64,000 nucleotides of DNA from VRUE01 sp963717375 (GTDB lineage Bacteria > Actinomycetota > Thermoleophilia > Solirubrobacterales > 70-9): positions 2,790,001-2,854,000 of the forward strand of contig OY970329.1 in the NCBI GenBank assembly GCA_963717375.1, given 5' to 3'. Positions 8,835-18,023 of this stretch are shown one piece after another (the stretch's first letter is position 1; each line of letters begins with the position of its first letter). Below the pieces are notes generated by a model. The model searched no databases and was not told where the DNA came from. It saw nothing but the letters and a program-made list of their open reading frames with translations. A program made the position numbers and the translations under genes.

Positions 8835-9755
8835 GTGAATCTGCAACGGGGCATCGCTGCTCGGTCGGGCGAGTTCCTGCTCTTCGCGGTGACGCCGCCG
8901 CGACTGACGACGAGTCCCAAGGAGGCCGCGGAGATCGGTCGGGTCACCCTGGAGCGGCTGCGACCCCTGGCGATCGACGGCCTCGTCCTCTACGACATCG
9001 ACGACGAGAGCGACCGCAATCCTGACGAGCGCCCGTTCCCGTTCCTGCCGACGATGGACCCCGCCGCCTATCTCGTCCGTGATCTAGGCCGGCTGGAGGT
9101 CCCCGCGATCGTCTACCGCGCGGTGGGCAAGTACCCAGAGGATCGTTTCCGCTCCTGGCTGGAGGAGCAGGACCCGTCCCGGGCGCTGACGGTGTTCGTC
9201 GGGTCCTCCTCGCGCGAGAAGGCGGTCCTCACCTCGCTCGCCCGGGCCTACGAGCTGCGCGACGAGGTGCGGCCGGAGCTGCCGCTCGGCGGGGTCGCAA
9301 TCGCCGAGCGCCACGCGCGCCAAGGCGACGAGCACCTGCGGCTGATCGCGAAGCAGGCCGCGGGCTGCTCCTTCTTCATCACCCAGATCGTCTACGACGT
9401 CAACGCGGCCAAGAACCTGATCTCTGACTACCACCACGAGTGCGCCGCGCAGAGCCTCGAGCCGGTGCCGATCGTGTTCAGCTTCTCGGTCTGCGGTTCG
9501 CTCAAGACCCTGGAGTTCCTCCAGTGGCTCGGCGTCACCGTCCCACGCTGGATCGAGAACGAGCTTCGCCATGCCGACGACACCCTCGATGCCTCCTACG
9601 AGCAGGCGGTCGCGACGGCCCTGGACCTGATCGCGTTCTGTCGGAGGCTGGGGGCCCCGTTCGGACTCAACGTCGAGAGCGTCTCGATCCGCAAGGTCGA
9701 GATCGAGGCCTCGGTACGGCTGGCCACACGGCTGGGAGCCGAGCTGCGCCGCTGA
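8835..9755 (+). CDS. Methylenetetrahydrofolate reductase-like TIM-barrel protein
   Basis: 306 residues starting at GTG 8835. Sequence order and motifs resemble the MetF/5,10-methylenetetrahydrofolate reductase family: an early FAVTPPR strand where MetF has its E-x-x-P region, LVLYDIDDES, GGVAIAERHARQGDE, and QAAGCSFFITQIVYD, similar to the AGADF..TQ strand of MetF. Similarity is partial, so the substrate may not be a folate. It stands alone between two direct repeats of a tRNA 3' end and its stop is 6 nt from the second repeat, so it could have arrived with that segment. Confidence 0.7.
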   Translation: MNLQRGIAARSGEFLLFAVTPPRLTTSPKEAAEIGRVTLERLRPLAIDGLVLYDIDDESDRNPDERPFPFLPTMDPAAYLVRDLGRLEVPAIVYRAVGKYPEDRFRSWLEEQDPSRALTVFVGSSSREKAVLTSLARAYELRDEVRPELPLGGVAIAERHARQGDEHLRLIAKQAAGCSFFITQIVYDVNAAKNLISDYHHECAAQSLEPVPIVFSFSVCGSLKTLEFLQWLGVTVPRWIENELRHADDTLDASYEQAVATALDLIAFCRRLGAPFGLNVESVSIRKVEIEASVRLATRLGAELRR

Positions 9756-9761
9756 GCTACA

Positions 9762-9797
9762 AGAAGGTTGTGGGTTCGAATCCCATCAGCCGCTTTC
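9762..9797 (+). repeat. tRNA 3'-end-like direct repeat, copy 2
   Basis: Second copy of the 36-nt T-arm plus acceptor sequence (one mismatch, T for C, relative to 8288-8323). Nothing upstream can form a tRNA, because the preceding bases are the end of the reductase-like gene. The stop codon of the minus-strand FAD protein overlaps its right edge. The pair, spaced 1474 bp apart, looks like the duplication left by site-specific integration into a tRNA gene, but no integrase is visible between or beside the copies. Confidence 0.7.
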
Positions 9798-11175
9798 AAC
9801 CGAGAAGCCGCAGCAACTCCTCGCGGTCAGGGCCTGGTATCTGCAGGCGCTCGTGCTGACCCGCCAGCTCGAGAATGCGCTCGGGCACCCCGTCCTGCGC
9901 GAAGGTCTCACTCAACGGCGTCAGGCAGGAGCGGGACTCCAGGAAGGCCTTGAAGAGGTCGGGATCATGCAGCATCGCCGCGAGAAGCGCTCCTCGAAGG
10001 GCCTGCGATGGGTCACTCGGCTGCGGTGGCTCCAATCCTTGGCGCAGCGCCTCGATTTCGCTCAGCCGGCTGCGATCCTCGGCGACCGTCTCCCGGTACC
10101 AGGGGGTCAGTCGCGCCTCGGTGGCCTCGTCCCACGCCTGTGCGAACTCCAATGGGTCCTCCAAATGCGAGCTGACGACCTCGCGTAGGGCCTGGGCGTG
10201 TGCCAGTCCGAGGGTGATGCCGCGACCGAGCGAGGGGTTGGTGCATGCGCAGGCGTCGCCGAGCAGCGCGATGCCGGTGAGCACGGGGCGCCCGTCGTGC
10301 AGCGGGCGGCGGTAGCGGTCGAGCACGCCGCCCATCGCCATGGGGTCGCTGATCGGCTCACCCTCCAGCCAGTGCGCATGGGCTGGGCATGCCTCGATGA
10401 CGGCCCTCCACGCGTCGGGATCGCGCATCCGCTTCAGCGGCTGGTCTCCGCTCGAGATGAAGGTGGTTACCGACCAGGTGCCGTTGTCCGACGGGAGGGT
10501 CAGGACCGAGAAGGTCCCGATCGGCGCCAGCAGAGGACCGTAGGGCGGTGGCGTCGAGCCGTCCGCTGAGCGGAAGAACCGGCCGTAGTAGATGAACCCC
10601 GAATCCTCGGACTCTTCGTGCAGAGGCCCGATGTTCGCATCCTTGCACCAGCGCGGCAGCTGCGAGCCCCGGCCCGTCGCGTCAACTACGAGATCGGCCT
10701 GCAGTGTCTCGCCCGAGTCGAGGCGAACGCCAGTCACGTGCGGTGTCCCGTTGCCGGCCTCAAAGGTCGGCTCCTTCACGGTCACGCCGCGGCGCACCTC
10801 CATACCGGGCTCGTCCTCTGCCGCCGCTCCCAGGACCTGCTCGAACACCGGCCGGCGAGCGGTGTAGGTGACGAATCGCTCATCGCCTGACTGTGGGCCG
10901 CCATCGGCCAGGTTGGGTGGCATCAACCCGAGCAAGTCCAGACGCATCGCGCCCGCCGCGACGAGCCCATCGAATACGTCGGGGAGTTCCTGCTTCAGCA
11001 CCGCGCTACCAGCGGGCTGCAGGAAATGAGCCATCCGGAACTGGGTCACGCCCTCGCGTGACCACTTCTCCCATGCCTCATCTACGGACTCCGGCACGGG
11101 ATCCGCGTCGCGCTCGAGCACCGTGACCTCGTGCCCGTGGCGCGCCAGCATCAGCCCTGACGCCAGCCCGCACAC
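9796..11175 (-). CDS. FAD-dependent monooxygenase-like protein, N-terminal frame disrupted
   Basis: 459 residues from GTG 11175. The protein resembles aromatic-hydroxylase/halogenase-like FAD proteins: MCGLASGLMLARHGHEVTVL (second half of the FAD loop), DLVVDATGRGSQLP, and ALLGDACACTNPSLGRG (the GD motif). The expected start is further upstream: ATG 11203, preceded by a GGAGG, encodes MTRIVV in another frame, and joining the two gives MTRIVV-CGGVCGLASG. A shift near 11185 therefore splits the FAD-binding glycine loop, either by sequencing error or by recent inactivation. As drawn from the GTG, the first beta-strand is missing. Confidence 0.75.
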   Translation of the reverse strand: MCGLASGLMLARHGHEVTVLERDADPVPESVDEAWEKWSREGVTQFRMAHFLQPAGSAVLKQELPDVFDGLVAAGAMRLDLLGLMPPNLADGGPQSGDERFVTYTARRPVFEQVLGAAAEDEPGMEVRRGVTVKEPTFEAGNGTPHVTGVRLDSGETLQADLVVDATGRGSQLPRWCKDANIGPLHEESEDSGFIYYGRFFRSADGSTPPPYGPLLAPIGTFSVLTLPSDNGTWSVTTFISSGDQPLKRMRDPDAWRAVIEACPAHAHWLEGEPISDPMAMGGVLDRYRRPLHDGRPVLTGIALLGDACACTNPSLGRGITLGLAHAQALREVVSSHLEDPLEFAQAWDEATEARLTPWYRETVAEDRSRLSEIEALRQGLEPPQPSDPSQALRGALLAAMLHDPDLFKAFLESRSCLTPLSETFAQDGVPERILELAGQHERLQIPGPDREELLRLLG

Positions 11176-11432
11176 CCCACCACAATACGACGATCCTGGT
11201 CATCCTCCGCTCAGCCTCCCGCCTGCTTACGGGCGTCGCAGCACAGCTCGGGGTGACTGCAGCTCATGTCGGCAAGAAAATCTACCAGCAGCCGATTCGG
11301 CCCAACACACCCTTTCGCCCGCCGACCAGGTTGCGCTTCGGATGGCACTGCTCGGGAGCTCGGACTTAGGACTCGACGATCCAGGGTGTACCGAATATGG
11401 TCGGTATTCCACGATCGAGGAGGCTGGTTGTC

Positions 11433-11720
11433 ATGTATGTACGTGCCGTCAGGTTTACCGATGTATCTGCCGAGCGGATGCAGCAGCTCCTTGCTCGCAT
11501 CGAGGAGTCCGACGGGCCACCGCCCGGCGTACCCGCCACGGGTCTCAAGATCTTGTTCGATGAGACAGAGGGAACTGCGGTGGTCCTTCAGAGCTTCGAG
11601 AGCGCGGAGGACATGGAGGCCGGAGGCAAGGTGTTCAGCGCGATGGATTCGTCGGATACGCCCGGCACTCGTGCGTCGGTGGACATGTGCGAGGTAAAGC
11701 TCGAGCGAACGCTCACCTGA
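11433..11720 (+). CDS. Small ABM-like (dimeric alpha-beta barrel) hypothetical protein
   Basis: 95 residues. ATG 11433 is chosen because a clear GGAGG sits 8 nt upstream. The pattern of a beta-strand (MYVRAVRFTDV), a helix with paired acidic residues (ERMQQLLARIEES), a GLKILFDETEGTAVVLQSF strand pair and a second helix (SAEDMEAGGKVFSAM) fits the ABM/dimeric ferredoxin-like barrel superfamily. No catalytic residues can be named. It is divergent from the FAD protein and upstream of a small membrane protein. Confidence 0.7.
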   Translation: MYVRAVRFTDVSAERMQQLLARIEESDGPPPGVPATGLKILFDETEGTAVVLQSFESAEDMEAGGKVFSAMDSSDTPGTRASVDMCEVKLERTLT

Positions 11721-11778
11721 AGCACCTCATTAGAAAGCGTCTGAGTCGGCTGAACCGCTACAGGAATGGGAGCTCGTC

Positions 11779-11976
11779 TTGCTATTCATCGGACTAGGCA
11801 TCTTGTATTTCGTTCTCTTGGTTGTTCTTGGTGTCAGGACGTTCCAGAACAAGCACTACGTCCTCTTCGCCTTCGGTTTTGTCATCCCGGTCATCTGGAT
11901 CGTCGGGGCAATGTTGCCGCCGAAAGGCATGTCCCACGTGGACGAGCTGTACGCCCGCCGCGGCGAGACGGATTAG
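11779..11976 (+). CDS. Small two-pass membrane protein
   Basis: 65 residues from TTG 11779, with a GGAATGGGAG purine tract upstream. Two hydrophobic segments (LFIGLGILYFVLLVVLGV; VLFAFGFVIPVIWIVGAML) are separated by RTFQNKH, and the C-terminus is charged. The pattern is strongly membrane-like. The stop codon overlaps the convergent stop of the oxidoreductase on the other strand. The family is not recognised. Confidence 0.65.
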   Translation: MLFIGLGILYFVLLVVLGVRTFQNKHYVLFAFGFVIPVIWIVGAMLPPKGMSHVDELYARRGETD

Positions 11977-13187
11977 GCCAACCCAAGCCGCACCACGGCG
12001 GCCCGGGTGAGCATCCGCCGGGTGCCGGCGATACCGCCAATCGAGCGGGTGCCGAAGTCCTCGACCCGCCCGGCAAGCTCGGCGTCGCGCGCCGCCGTCG
12101 AGTAGACGAGCTTGTCGAGTGGCGAGAAGCGTCGCCCGCTCGAGTAGTCGGAGATGAACCAATGATGCGCACCGAGCTCGCGGCGGTGGCGCCGCGCGTA
12201 GGCCCCCAGGGCTCGATTGAGCTGCCGATCCGATCCGTGCAGAGCCGGGCCGACTTCCTCGTCCAGCCAGTCCGCCGACTGGAACGCCCAGCCACAGCCG
12301 ACGCCGAAAAGTGGATCGGATGCCTGGGCGGCATCGCCGACAAACGCCATCCCACGCGCCGCGGCAGGGCGGATCGTGCTCGGCATCTCGAGCTTTCCGA
12401 ACCATTTCGCGATCGGGCGCGCGCTATCCAGGCTCGGAGCATCCGCCAGGCTCCGAAAGTGCGCGCGAACCGCCGGCTCCGGATCGCCGCGAAACTCGCC
12501 CAGCCGTCGCTTGGACGGCATCACCCCGACCATCGAGACGCCCTCCTCGTTTGGGTGCACATACGCCATGTCGGGGTCGCTGAACCAGATCATTCCCCGG
12601 CTGGGATCGGGCAGCGGGACGTCTTTGAAATAGGAGAAGTAACAGAAGCGCTTGTGCGCTCGGACGCGTCCCGAGACGCCCGCCATCCGCGCCACCTGCG
12701 AATCACGTCCGTCGGCGGCGACCACGAGCCTTGCCGTCAGCGTTCTCGCGTTGTCTCCATTTCCCGAAACGCGGACGCCTTCGATCTGCTCATCGCCCTC
12801 GAGGCCCACCGCCGTGAGGCCGGGCAGGTAGTCCACGCCCGGAGTCTCGATCGCCTGCCGGCGCACGATCGGGTCGAGGACCGAGCGCCGCAGGTTCAAG
12901 CTGCGCAGGCCCCGATCCGGCGGGCGTATCCACCCGTAGCGCGTCCAGATGTCGGACTGGGCGCGAACGGCGCCGGCCTCGCGGATCGCCGGCCCGATCC
13001 CGAGCCGCTCCATCGCCGCCATCGCACCGGCCTGGATGTTGTGGGTGCAGACGACCTTGTAGGCGTCGAGCTCGGGGCGCTTCTCCACCACGGCGACGCG
13101 AGCCCCCCGCAGCGCGAGGAGCCGGGCCGCGGCGCACCCGGCCAGGCTCCCCCCGACGACCACAACGTCGTATTCGCGATCAGGCAT
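11973..13187 (-). CDS. Geranylgeranyl-reductase-like FAD oxidoreductase
   Basis: 404 residues. N-terminal FAD loop VVVVGGSLAGCAAARLLALRG ending at VVEKRPE; central AARLVVAADGRDSQVARMAG-like DG motif; and GMAFVGDAAQASDPLFGVG, the GD motif contacting the FAD ribityl chain. This matches the group 2 FAD monooxygenase/geranylgeranyl reductase superfamily. The start at 13187 overlaps the stop of the upstream BBE-type oxidase by 8 nt, so the two are very likely translated together. The substrate is unknown. Confidence 0.85.
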   Translation of the reverse strand: MPDREYDVVVVGGSLAGCAAARLLALRGARVAVVEKRPELDAYKVVCTHNIQAGAMAAMERLGIGPAIREAGAVRAQSDIWTRYGWIRPPDRGLRSLNLRRSVLDPIVRRQAIETPGVDYLPGLTAVGLEGDEQIEGVRVSGNGDNARTLTARLVVAADGRDSQVARMAGVSGRVRAHKRFCYFSYFKDVPLPDPSRGMIWFSDPDMAYVHPNEEGVSMVGVMPSKRRLGEFRGDPEPAVRAHFRSLADAPSLDSARPIAKWFGKLEMPSTIRPAAARGMAFVGDAAQASDPLFGVGCGWAFQSADWLDEEVGPALHGSDRQLNRALGAYARRHRRELGAHHWFISDYSSGRRFSPLDKLVYSTAARDAELAGRVEDFGTRSIGGIAGTRRMLTRAAVVRLGLA

Positions 13188-14574
13188 TCGGCTGGATGTT
13201 CTGGTTGACGCGGAAGAGGTTCGTCGGGTCGTAGGTGGCCTTGATCTGCGCCAGGCGGTCGTAGTTGTCGCCGTAGCTGGCCCGCACTCGCTCCTGGCCC
13301 TCGTCCATCATCATGTTGACGTAGGCGCCGCCGGCCGAGTAGGGGTGCAGCGCCTCGAAGTAGTCGACGCACCAGTTGCGGATCGCATCCGCGTTCGCCG
13401 GGTCTGGGTCGACGCCGGCGAAGACCGAGCCCCAGCCGGCGTCGCGGTAGGCCCAGGGGGTGTCGGACGGCCCGACGTCGTGGGCGGCCCCGTCGATCGG
13501 GTAGAGGTGCATCGTCGACTTCCAGGTCGGCATCGCGGCGCCGAACCTGGCGTGGATCTCAAGTGCCTCGTCGGGGATCTCGTTGACGAAGTCGGCGCGC
13601 CAGTACCACTGGTCGCCGGCGGGGTAGACCGGGTCGAAGGCGCTCTGTAGCGCCGGTAGCGGCATCTCCTGGGGCGCGTGCAAAAGGGGCCCCGGCAGCG
13701 CCTCGAGCAGAGGGGCCATCGCCTCGGCGGCATCCTTCGGGTCTCCCGAGTAGCACCAGACGACGCCGCAGACCTTGCGCAGGTGGAGCTCCTCGGGGAA
13801 GGGCGGCGCCGGCGGGACCGAGGTGAAGGCGAAGAAGCCGTTCAGCTCCCGCGGGGCGTTCGGGATGAAGTCCCGGTAGGCCCTCAGCACCTCGGCGCCC
13901 TGCTCGACCGGCCAGAAGGTCGGCCCGCCGACGATCATGCCCACCTCATGGAGGCGAAAGAGGAACGAGGTGACGACGCCGAAGTTGCCGCCGCCGCCCC
14001 GGATCGCCCAGTGCAGGTCAGGGTTCTCGTCCGCCGCGGCGCGGACCCGCTCGCCGCTCGCGAGCACCACCTCCGCCTCGATCAAATTGTCGATCGTCAG
14101 GCCGCACCTGCGGGTCAGGTGACCCAGGCCACCGCCGAGAGTAAGACCGCCCACACCGGTGGTCGAGATGATCCCGCTGGGGGTGGCCAGCCCGTGCTCG
14201 TTGGTCGCGGCATCGACTTCGCCCCAGAGGCAGCCGCCGCCGACCCTCGCCGTCCGGGCCTCGGGATCGACCTCGATCTCCTTCAGCCCCGAGAGGTCGA
14301 GGACGACGCCGTCGTCACACGTCCCCAGACCGCCGCCGTTATGGCCGCCGCCGCGAACCGCGAGCAGGACCTCATGGTCACGGGCAAAGGCGATGACCTT
14401 CGCGACGTCGTCGGAATCGGCGCATTTGGCGATCAGGGCCGGATGCCGGTCGATCATCGCGTTGTAGACCTCGCGGGCCTCGTCGTAGCCGGGCTCCGCG
14501 GGGCCGGTCAGCTCTCCCTTGAATCCGGAGATCTCGGTGCGGGCCGTCTGTAGCAGGGTGTCGGGGATGCTCAT
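13180..14574 (-). CDS. FAD-linked oxidase, berberine-bridge-enzyme type (copy 2)
   Basis: 464 residues. The start at ATG 14574 is fixed by a GGAGG 6 nt upstream; the frame extends further but without support. PCMH FAD-binding domain with RGGGHNGGGLG (the His for covalent FAD) and STTGVGGLTLGGGLG; the BBE C-terminal signature is YDPTNLFRVNQNI. It is clearly paralogous to the protein at 5511-6908. It lies first in a two-gene minus-strand operon with the GGR-like oxidoreductase and is divergent from the LuxR-type STAND regulator across a 118-bp spacer. Confidence 0.9.
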   Translation of the reverse strand: MSIPDTLLQTARTEISGFKGELTGPAEPGYDEAREVYNAMIDRHPALIAKCADSDDVAKVIAFARDHEVLLAVRGGGHNGGGLGTCDDGVVLDLSGLKEIEVDPEARTARVGGGCLWGEVDAATNEHGLATPSGIISTTGVGGLTLGGGLGHLTRRCGLTIDNLIEAEVVLASGERVRAAADENPDLHWAIRGGGGNFGVVTSFLFRLHEVGMIVGGPTFWPVEQGAEVLRAYRDFIPNAPRELNGFFAFTSVPPAPPFPEELHLRKVCGVVWCYSGDPKDAAEAMAPLLEALPGPLLHAPQEMPLPALQSAFDPVYPAGDQWYWRADFVNEIPDEALEIHARFGAAMPTWKSTMHLYPIDGAAHDVGPSDTPWAYRDAGWGSVFAGVDPDPANADAIRNWCVDYFEALHPYSAGGAYVNMMMDEGQERVRASYGDNYDRLAQIKATYDPTNLFRVNQNIQPNA

Positions 14575-14639
14575 CTGTGCCTCCAGGCTGTCGTCACAAG
14601 TCGTTTCGACGAGGCTAGGGCGCTCGATCGCCGCTGTCA

Positions 14640-14654
14640 TGACCTGACCTGACC
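14640..14654 (+). promoter_or_regulatory. Three tandem TGACC repeats in divergent promoter region
   Basis: The 118-bp spacer between the BBE-type oxidase (minus) and the LuxR-type regulator (plus) holds TGACCTGACCTGACC, plus a nearby GTCG-TTT-CGAC dyad at 14600-14610. These are reasonable but unproven candidates for regulator binding or the shared promoter. Confidence 0.25.
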
Positions 14655-14692
14655 CAATTTCCAGGCCCTCGTTTTGAGCGATTCGCGGGGGA

Positions 14693-17600
14693 ATGGTCAA
14701 AACTGACTATCTTTTTGCCATGGATGCTGAGGCCCCGGACCTTCCGGGCTCGCTCCGCCCGACTTCGACCTCCCCGTTCGTCGGCCGCGCGGCCGAGCTG
14801 GAGAAGCTTCGGAGCCTGATCCCACAGGCCGCGGGCGAGGGCCGCAGGGTGGCACTGCTCGCCGGCGAGCCCGGCGCCGGCAAGAGTCGCCTGGCGCGTG
14901 AGTTCGCCGGCCAGGCCGCAATCGATGGGGCGCTTGTCCTCTATGGCGGCTGCGACGCCGTGGTGCAGATGCCCTACGGGCCCTTCGTCGAGGTGCTCGA
15001 TCGCCTGGTGCGCGTAACCGAGGCCGACGAGCTGCGAGCCGCGATCGGCCCCGGCGGCGGCGAGCTGACCCGACTGCTGCCCGACCTGTCCAGCCTGGTC
15101 GGCGAGCTGTCGAAGCCGGTCGAGGCTGACCCCGATACGGAGCGCCATCGCCTCCACACGGCGGTCGCCGACCTGCTGGCCCAGGTCAGCCGCGAAAGGC
15201 CGGTGCTGCTGGTGCTGGAGGACGGGCACTGGGCCGATCCTCCGACGCTCCTGCTCCTGCGACACCTGGCGCGCTCGGCCTGGAGCGGCAGGCTGCTGCT
15301 CCTCGTGACCTTCCGCGATACCGAGGCCGACGTGCCGGGCGAGCTCTCCGAGACGCTGGCTGACCTCGGCCGCTCCGACGACGTGGTCCGGATGCGTCTC
15401 GCCGGGCTCTCCGAGGCGGAGATCGCCGACCTCGTCGGCCGGGCCGCCGAGAGCGATCCCGGGGCCGAGCTTCGCCGGCTCGCGGCCACGATCCGCGATC
15501 TCACCGGCGGCAACGCGTTCCTCGTCTGCGAGCTGTGGCGAGCCCTCGTCGAGTCCGGGACGGTCGAGGTCGCCGACGGTCGCCTCAACGTCACCGAGCC
15601 GCTGTCGGCGCTGGGGACGCCGGAGAGCGTCCGCGAGCTGGTCAATCAGCGGCTCTCGCGCCTGGCTCCGAAAACGGCGGATCTGCTCGATCTCGCCGCT
15701 GTAGCCGGCTCCGAGTTCGAGTTCGAGCCGATCGGCGCCGCCGCCGATCTCACCGAGCCGGAGCTGCTCACCGCCCTCGAGGAGGCGGTGGCAAGCGGGA
15801 TGATCGAGGAGCTCCCGTCGAAGCGGTTGGCCTGGCGCTTCACCCACGAGATCATGCGGCGCGCGCTCTACGACCGGCTTTCTCGCCTGCGTCGCGCCGA
15901 GCTTCACCTCCGTGTCGCGGAGGCACTCGAGAGCGCCGGGCAGGGCTCCGACCGCAGCCTCGCTGACCTCGCCCATCACTTCGGCGCCGCGGCGCCGTTC
16001 GGCGGCGCCGAGCGGGCGATCGTCTACAACCTGCGCGCGGCGCGCGCGGCGGGCGCCGCGCTTGCCTTTGACGAAGCGGCGAACCACCTGAGGACCGCGC
16101 TCGAGATCGGCATCGAGGACAAGCGCCGGCGGGCGGAGGCGCTGCTCGAACTCGGTGCCGCGAGCCACCGGGCCGGGAACGCGACCGACGCTCTGGAGGC
16201 GTTCGCCTCGGCGGCGGAGCTGGTCCGCGAGCTCGACGCCGGCGAGCTGCTCGCGCGTGCGGCGATCGGCTACGAGGAGGCCTGTTGGCGCCCGGGAGTG
16301 CCGAGCCGCGACGCGATCGATCTGCTCGAGGAGGCTCTGGCGGCCGTGGGCCCCGACAGCGGCGAGCTGCGGACGGGCTTGCTGGCCGGCCTCGCCCGCG
16401 CGCTCGACTTCCAGGGCGAGCGCGAGCGCGGGGCGATCGTGCGCGAAAGCGCAGTCGCGCTGGCCCGCAGCCAGGAGGACAGCACCGGGCTGGCAAAGGT
16501 CCTGGTGCGCTCCTACTGGGCGCGCGGCACGACTCCGCTGGAGGAGATCCTGCCGATGCTGACCGAGGCGAGGGACCTGGCCGAGGAGCTGGGGGACGCC
16601 GAGATCCACACCGAGGCGATGGCCTGGCGGGTGCCGACCTTCGTCGCCCTCGGCGATCTCGAGTCGGCCCGCAACGAGGTCGCCGCCCAACTGGAGATGG
16701 CCGAGCGGACTGCGCAGCCGTTCATGAACCACGTCGCCGAGCAGTCCGGGTCGGCGATCGCCCTCTGCGACGGGGACCTCGTCGCGGCCGAGGAGCGGGC
16801 GGCGCGCTCTCGCGACTGGGGCCTGCTGCTGACCGGCCGCGACGCCTCGGCCACCTACGGGATTCAGATGTTTGGCGTCCGCCGCGAGCAGGGACGGCTG
16901 GCCGAGCTGGCGCCGGCAGTGAGGATCCTGGCCGCCCAGGCGGATCGCGAGGGCCCCTGGAGTCCGGGCCTGGTCGCCGTGCTCGCCGAGCTTGGCATGG
17001 AGCGGGAGGCGAGGCGCGAGCTGGCAAGGCTCGCCTCGGAGGGCATCGACGGCTTTCGCGCCTCCCTCTGGCTCGCGACGCTCGCCTATCTCGCCGACGC
17101 CAGCGCCGCGCTCGGCGACGAGACGATGGCGGCGATCGTCTATCCGGAGCTCGAGCCCCTCGCCGGCGCCACGGTGATGATCGGTCATCTGGTCGCCTGC
17201 TACGGGTCCGCCGACCGCTACCTGGGCATGCTTGCCGCGACGCTGGGGGAGGCCGACCAAGCCGAGCAGCACTTTGAGCGGGCGATGGCGCAGAACAAGC
17301 GGATGGGCGCGTCGACCTGGGTGGCCCACACTGCCTACGAGCATGCTCGCTTCCTGCTCGGCCGGGGCCGCGGGTCCCGCCAGCGGGCCGAGGCGCTGCT
17401 GGGCGAGGCGGCTGGCCTAGCCGAGCGGATCGGCATGACCGGACTGCTGGCCAAAATCCGCTCGCATGGCGTGACCGCTGCCGACAGCGGCTTGCCCGAT
17501 GGGCTCTCCCCGCGTGAGGCCCAGATCCTGGAGCTGGTCGCCAGGGGACTGAGCAATCGCGAGATCGGCGAGGAGCTGTCGATCAGCGAACACACGGCGG

Positions 17601-17695
17601 CCAACCACGTCCGCAGCATCCTGCGCAAGACCGAGTGCGCGAACCGCACCGAGGCGGCCTCCTACGCACACCGGCACGGGCTCGCCTCGAATTAG
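14693..17695 (+). CDS. LuxR-family STAND/AAA transcriptional regulator
   Basis: 1000 residues. The N-terminus carries FVGRAAELEKL and a Walker A GEPGAGKS at 58-65, followed by a Walker B-like VLLVLEDGHWADPPT and a long helical, TPR-like middle. The C-terminus is a LuxR/NarL helix-turn-helix (LSPREAQILELVARGLSNRE, IGEELSISEHTAANHVRSIL). Such LAL/MalT-type proteins bind ATP and an inducer and activate nearby operons. The divergent BBE-GGR operon is the obvious candidate target. ATG 14720 is an alternative start. Confidence 0.9.
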   Translation: MVKTDYLFAMDAEAPDLPGSLRPTSTSPFVGRAAELEKLRSLIPQAAGEGRRVALLAGEPGAGKSRLAREFAGQAAIDGALVLYGGCDAVVQMPYGPFVEVLDRLVRVTEADELRAAIGPGGGELTRLLPDLSSLVGELSKPVEADPDTERHRLHTAVADLLAQVSRERPVLLVLEDGHWADPPTLLLLRHLARSAWSGRLLLLVTFRDTEADVPGELSETLADLGRSDDVVRMRLAGLSEAEIADLVGRAAESDPGAELRRLAATIRDLTGGNAFLVCELWRALVESGTVEVADGRLNVTEPLSALGTPESVRELVNQRLSRLAPKTADLLDLAAVAGSEFEFEPIGAAADLTEPELLTALEEAVASGMIEELPSKRLAWRFTHEIMRRALYDRLSRLRRAELHLRVAEALESAGQGSDRSLADLAHHFGAAAPFGGAERAIVYNLRAARAAGAALAFDEAANHLRTALEIGIEDKRRRAEALLELGAASHRAGNATDALEAFASAAELVRELDAGELLARAAIGYEEACWRPGVPSRDAIDLLEEALAAVGPDSGELRTGLLAGLARALDFQGERERGAIVRESAVALARSQEDSTGLAKVLVRSYWARGTTPLEEILPMLTEARDLAEELGDAEIHTEAMAWRVPTFVALGDLESARNEVAAQLEMAERTAQPFMNHVAEQSGSAIALCDGDLVAAEERAARSRDWGLLLTGRDASATYGIQMFGVRREQGRLAELAPAVRILAAQADREGPWSPGLVAVLAELGMEREARRELARLASEGIDGFRASLWLATLAYLADASAALGDETMAAIVYPELEPLAGATVMIGHLVACYGSADRYLGMLAATLGEADQAEQHFERAMAQNKRMGASTWVAHTAYEHARFLLGRGRGSRQRAEALLGEAAGLAERIGMTGLLAKIRSHGVTAADSGLPDGLSPREAQILELVARGLSNREIGEELSISEHTAANHVRSILRKTECANRTEAASYAHRHGLASN

Positions 17696-17721
17696 GAGGT
17701 GACCCCCGCTACCATCGCGGC

Positions 17722-18009
17722 ATGCCCCTGTACATGATCGAGCGCAGCTTTGCCGAGCAGCTCGACCTCAGCGAGGACGACGTCGAGATGATTGAGGAGA
17801 TCAACGGCGACGAGGGGGTCAGCTGGCTGTTCTCGTTCCTGAGCGCCGACAAGCGTCGAACCTACTGTCTCTACGAGGCCCCCTCACCGGAGGCGATCCT
17901 CGCCGCCGCACGCAAAGCGGACGTCCCGGCCGACGCGGTGGTCGAAGTGGGCGCGGGCACGCCGCAGTTCTCAGGCCGGCTGCGCGACTGGGCAGACTCG
18001 ATCGGCTGA
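17722..18009 (+). CDS. DUF4242 (SCO4226-like) protein
   Basis: 95 residues from ATG 17722. The sequence MPLYMIERSF, then YCLYEAPSPEAILAAARKAD and a C-terminal V(V)EVG segment, matches the DUF4242 family; its Streptomyces member SCO4226 is a nickel-binding ferredoxin-like dimer. The gene starts 26 nt after the regulator's stop and may be co-transcribed with it. Metal binding here is inferred from the family only. Confidence 0.75.
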   Translation: MPLYMIERSFAEQLDLSEDDVEMIEEINGDEGVSWLFSFLSADKRRTYCLYEAPSPEAILAAARKADVPADAVVEVGAGTPQFSGRLRDWADSIG

Positions 18010-18023
18010 GTCGGCCGCAGGTA

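Noticed and set aside
11766..13208. 480-codon open frame on the plus strand
   Set aside because: It is the antisense shadow of the GGR-like FAD oxidoreductase; its translation is rich in Arg/His/Gly with no motif, while the minus strand carries FAD loops.
14615..17344. 909-codon open frame on the minus strand
   Set aside because: Antisense of the LuxR-STAND regulator; produced by GC-rich codon bias and lacking any domain.
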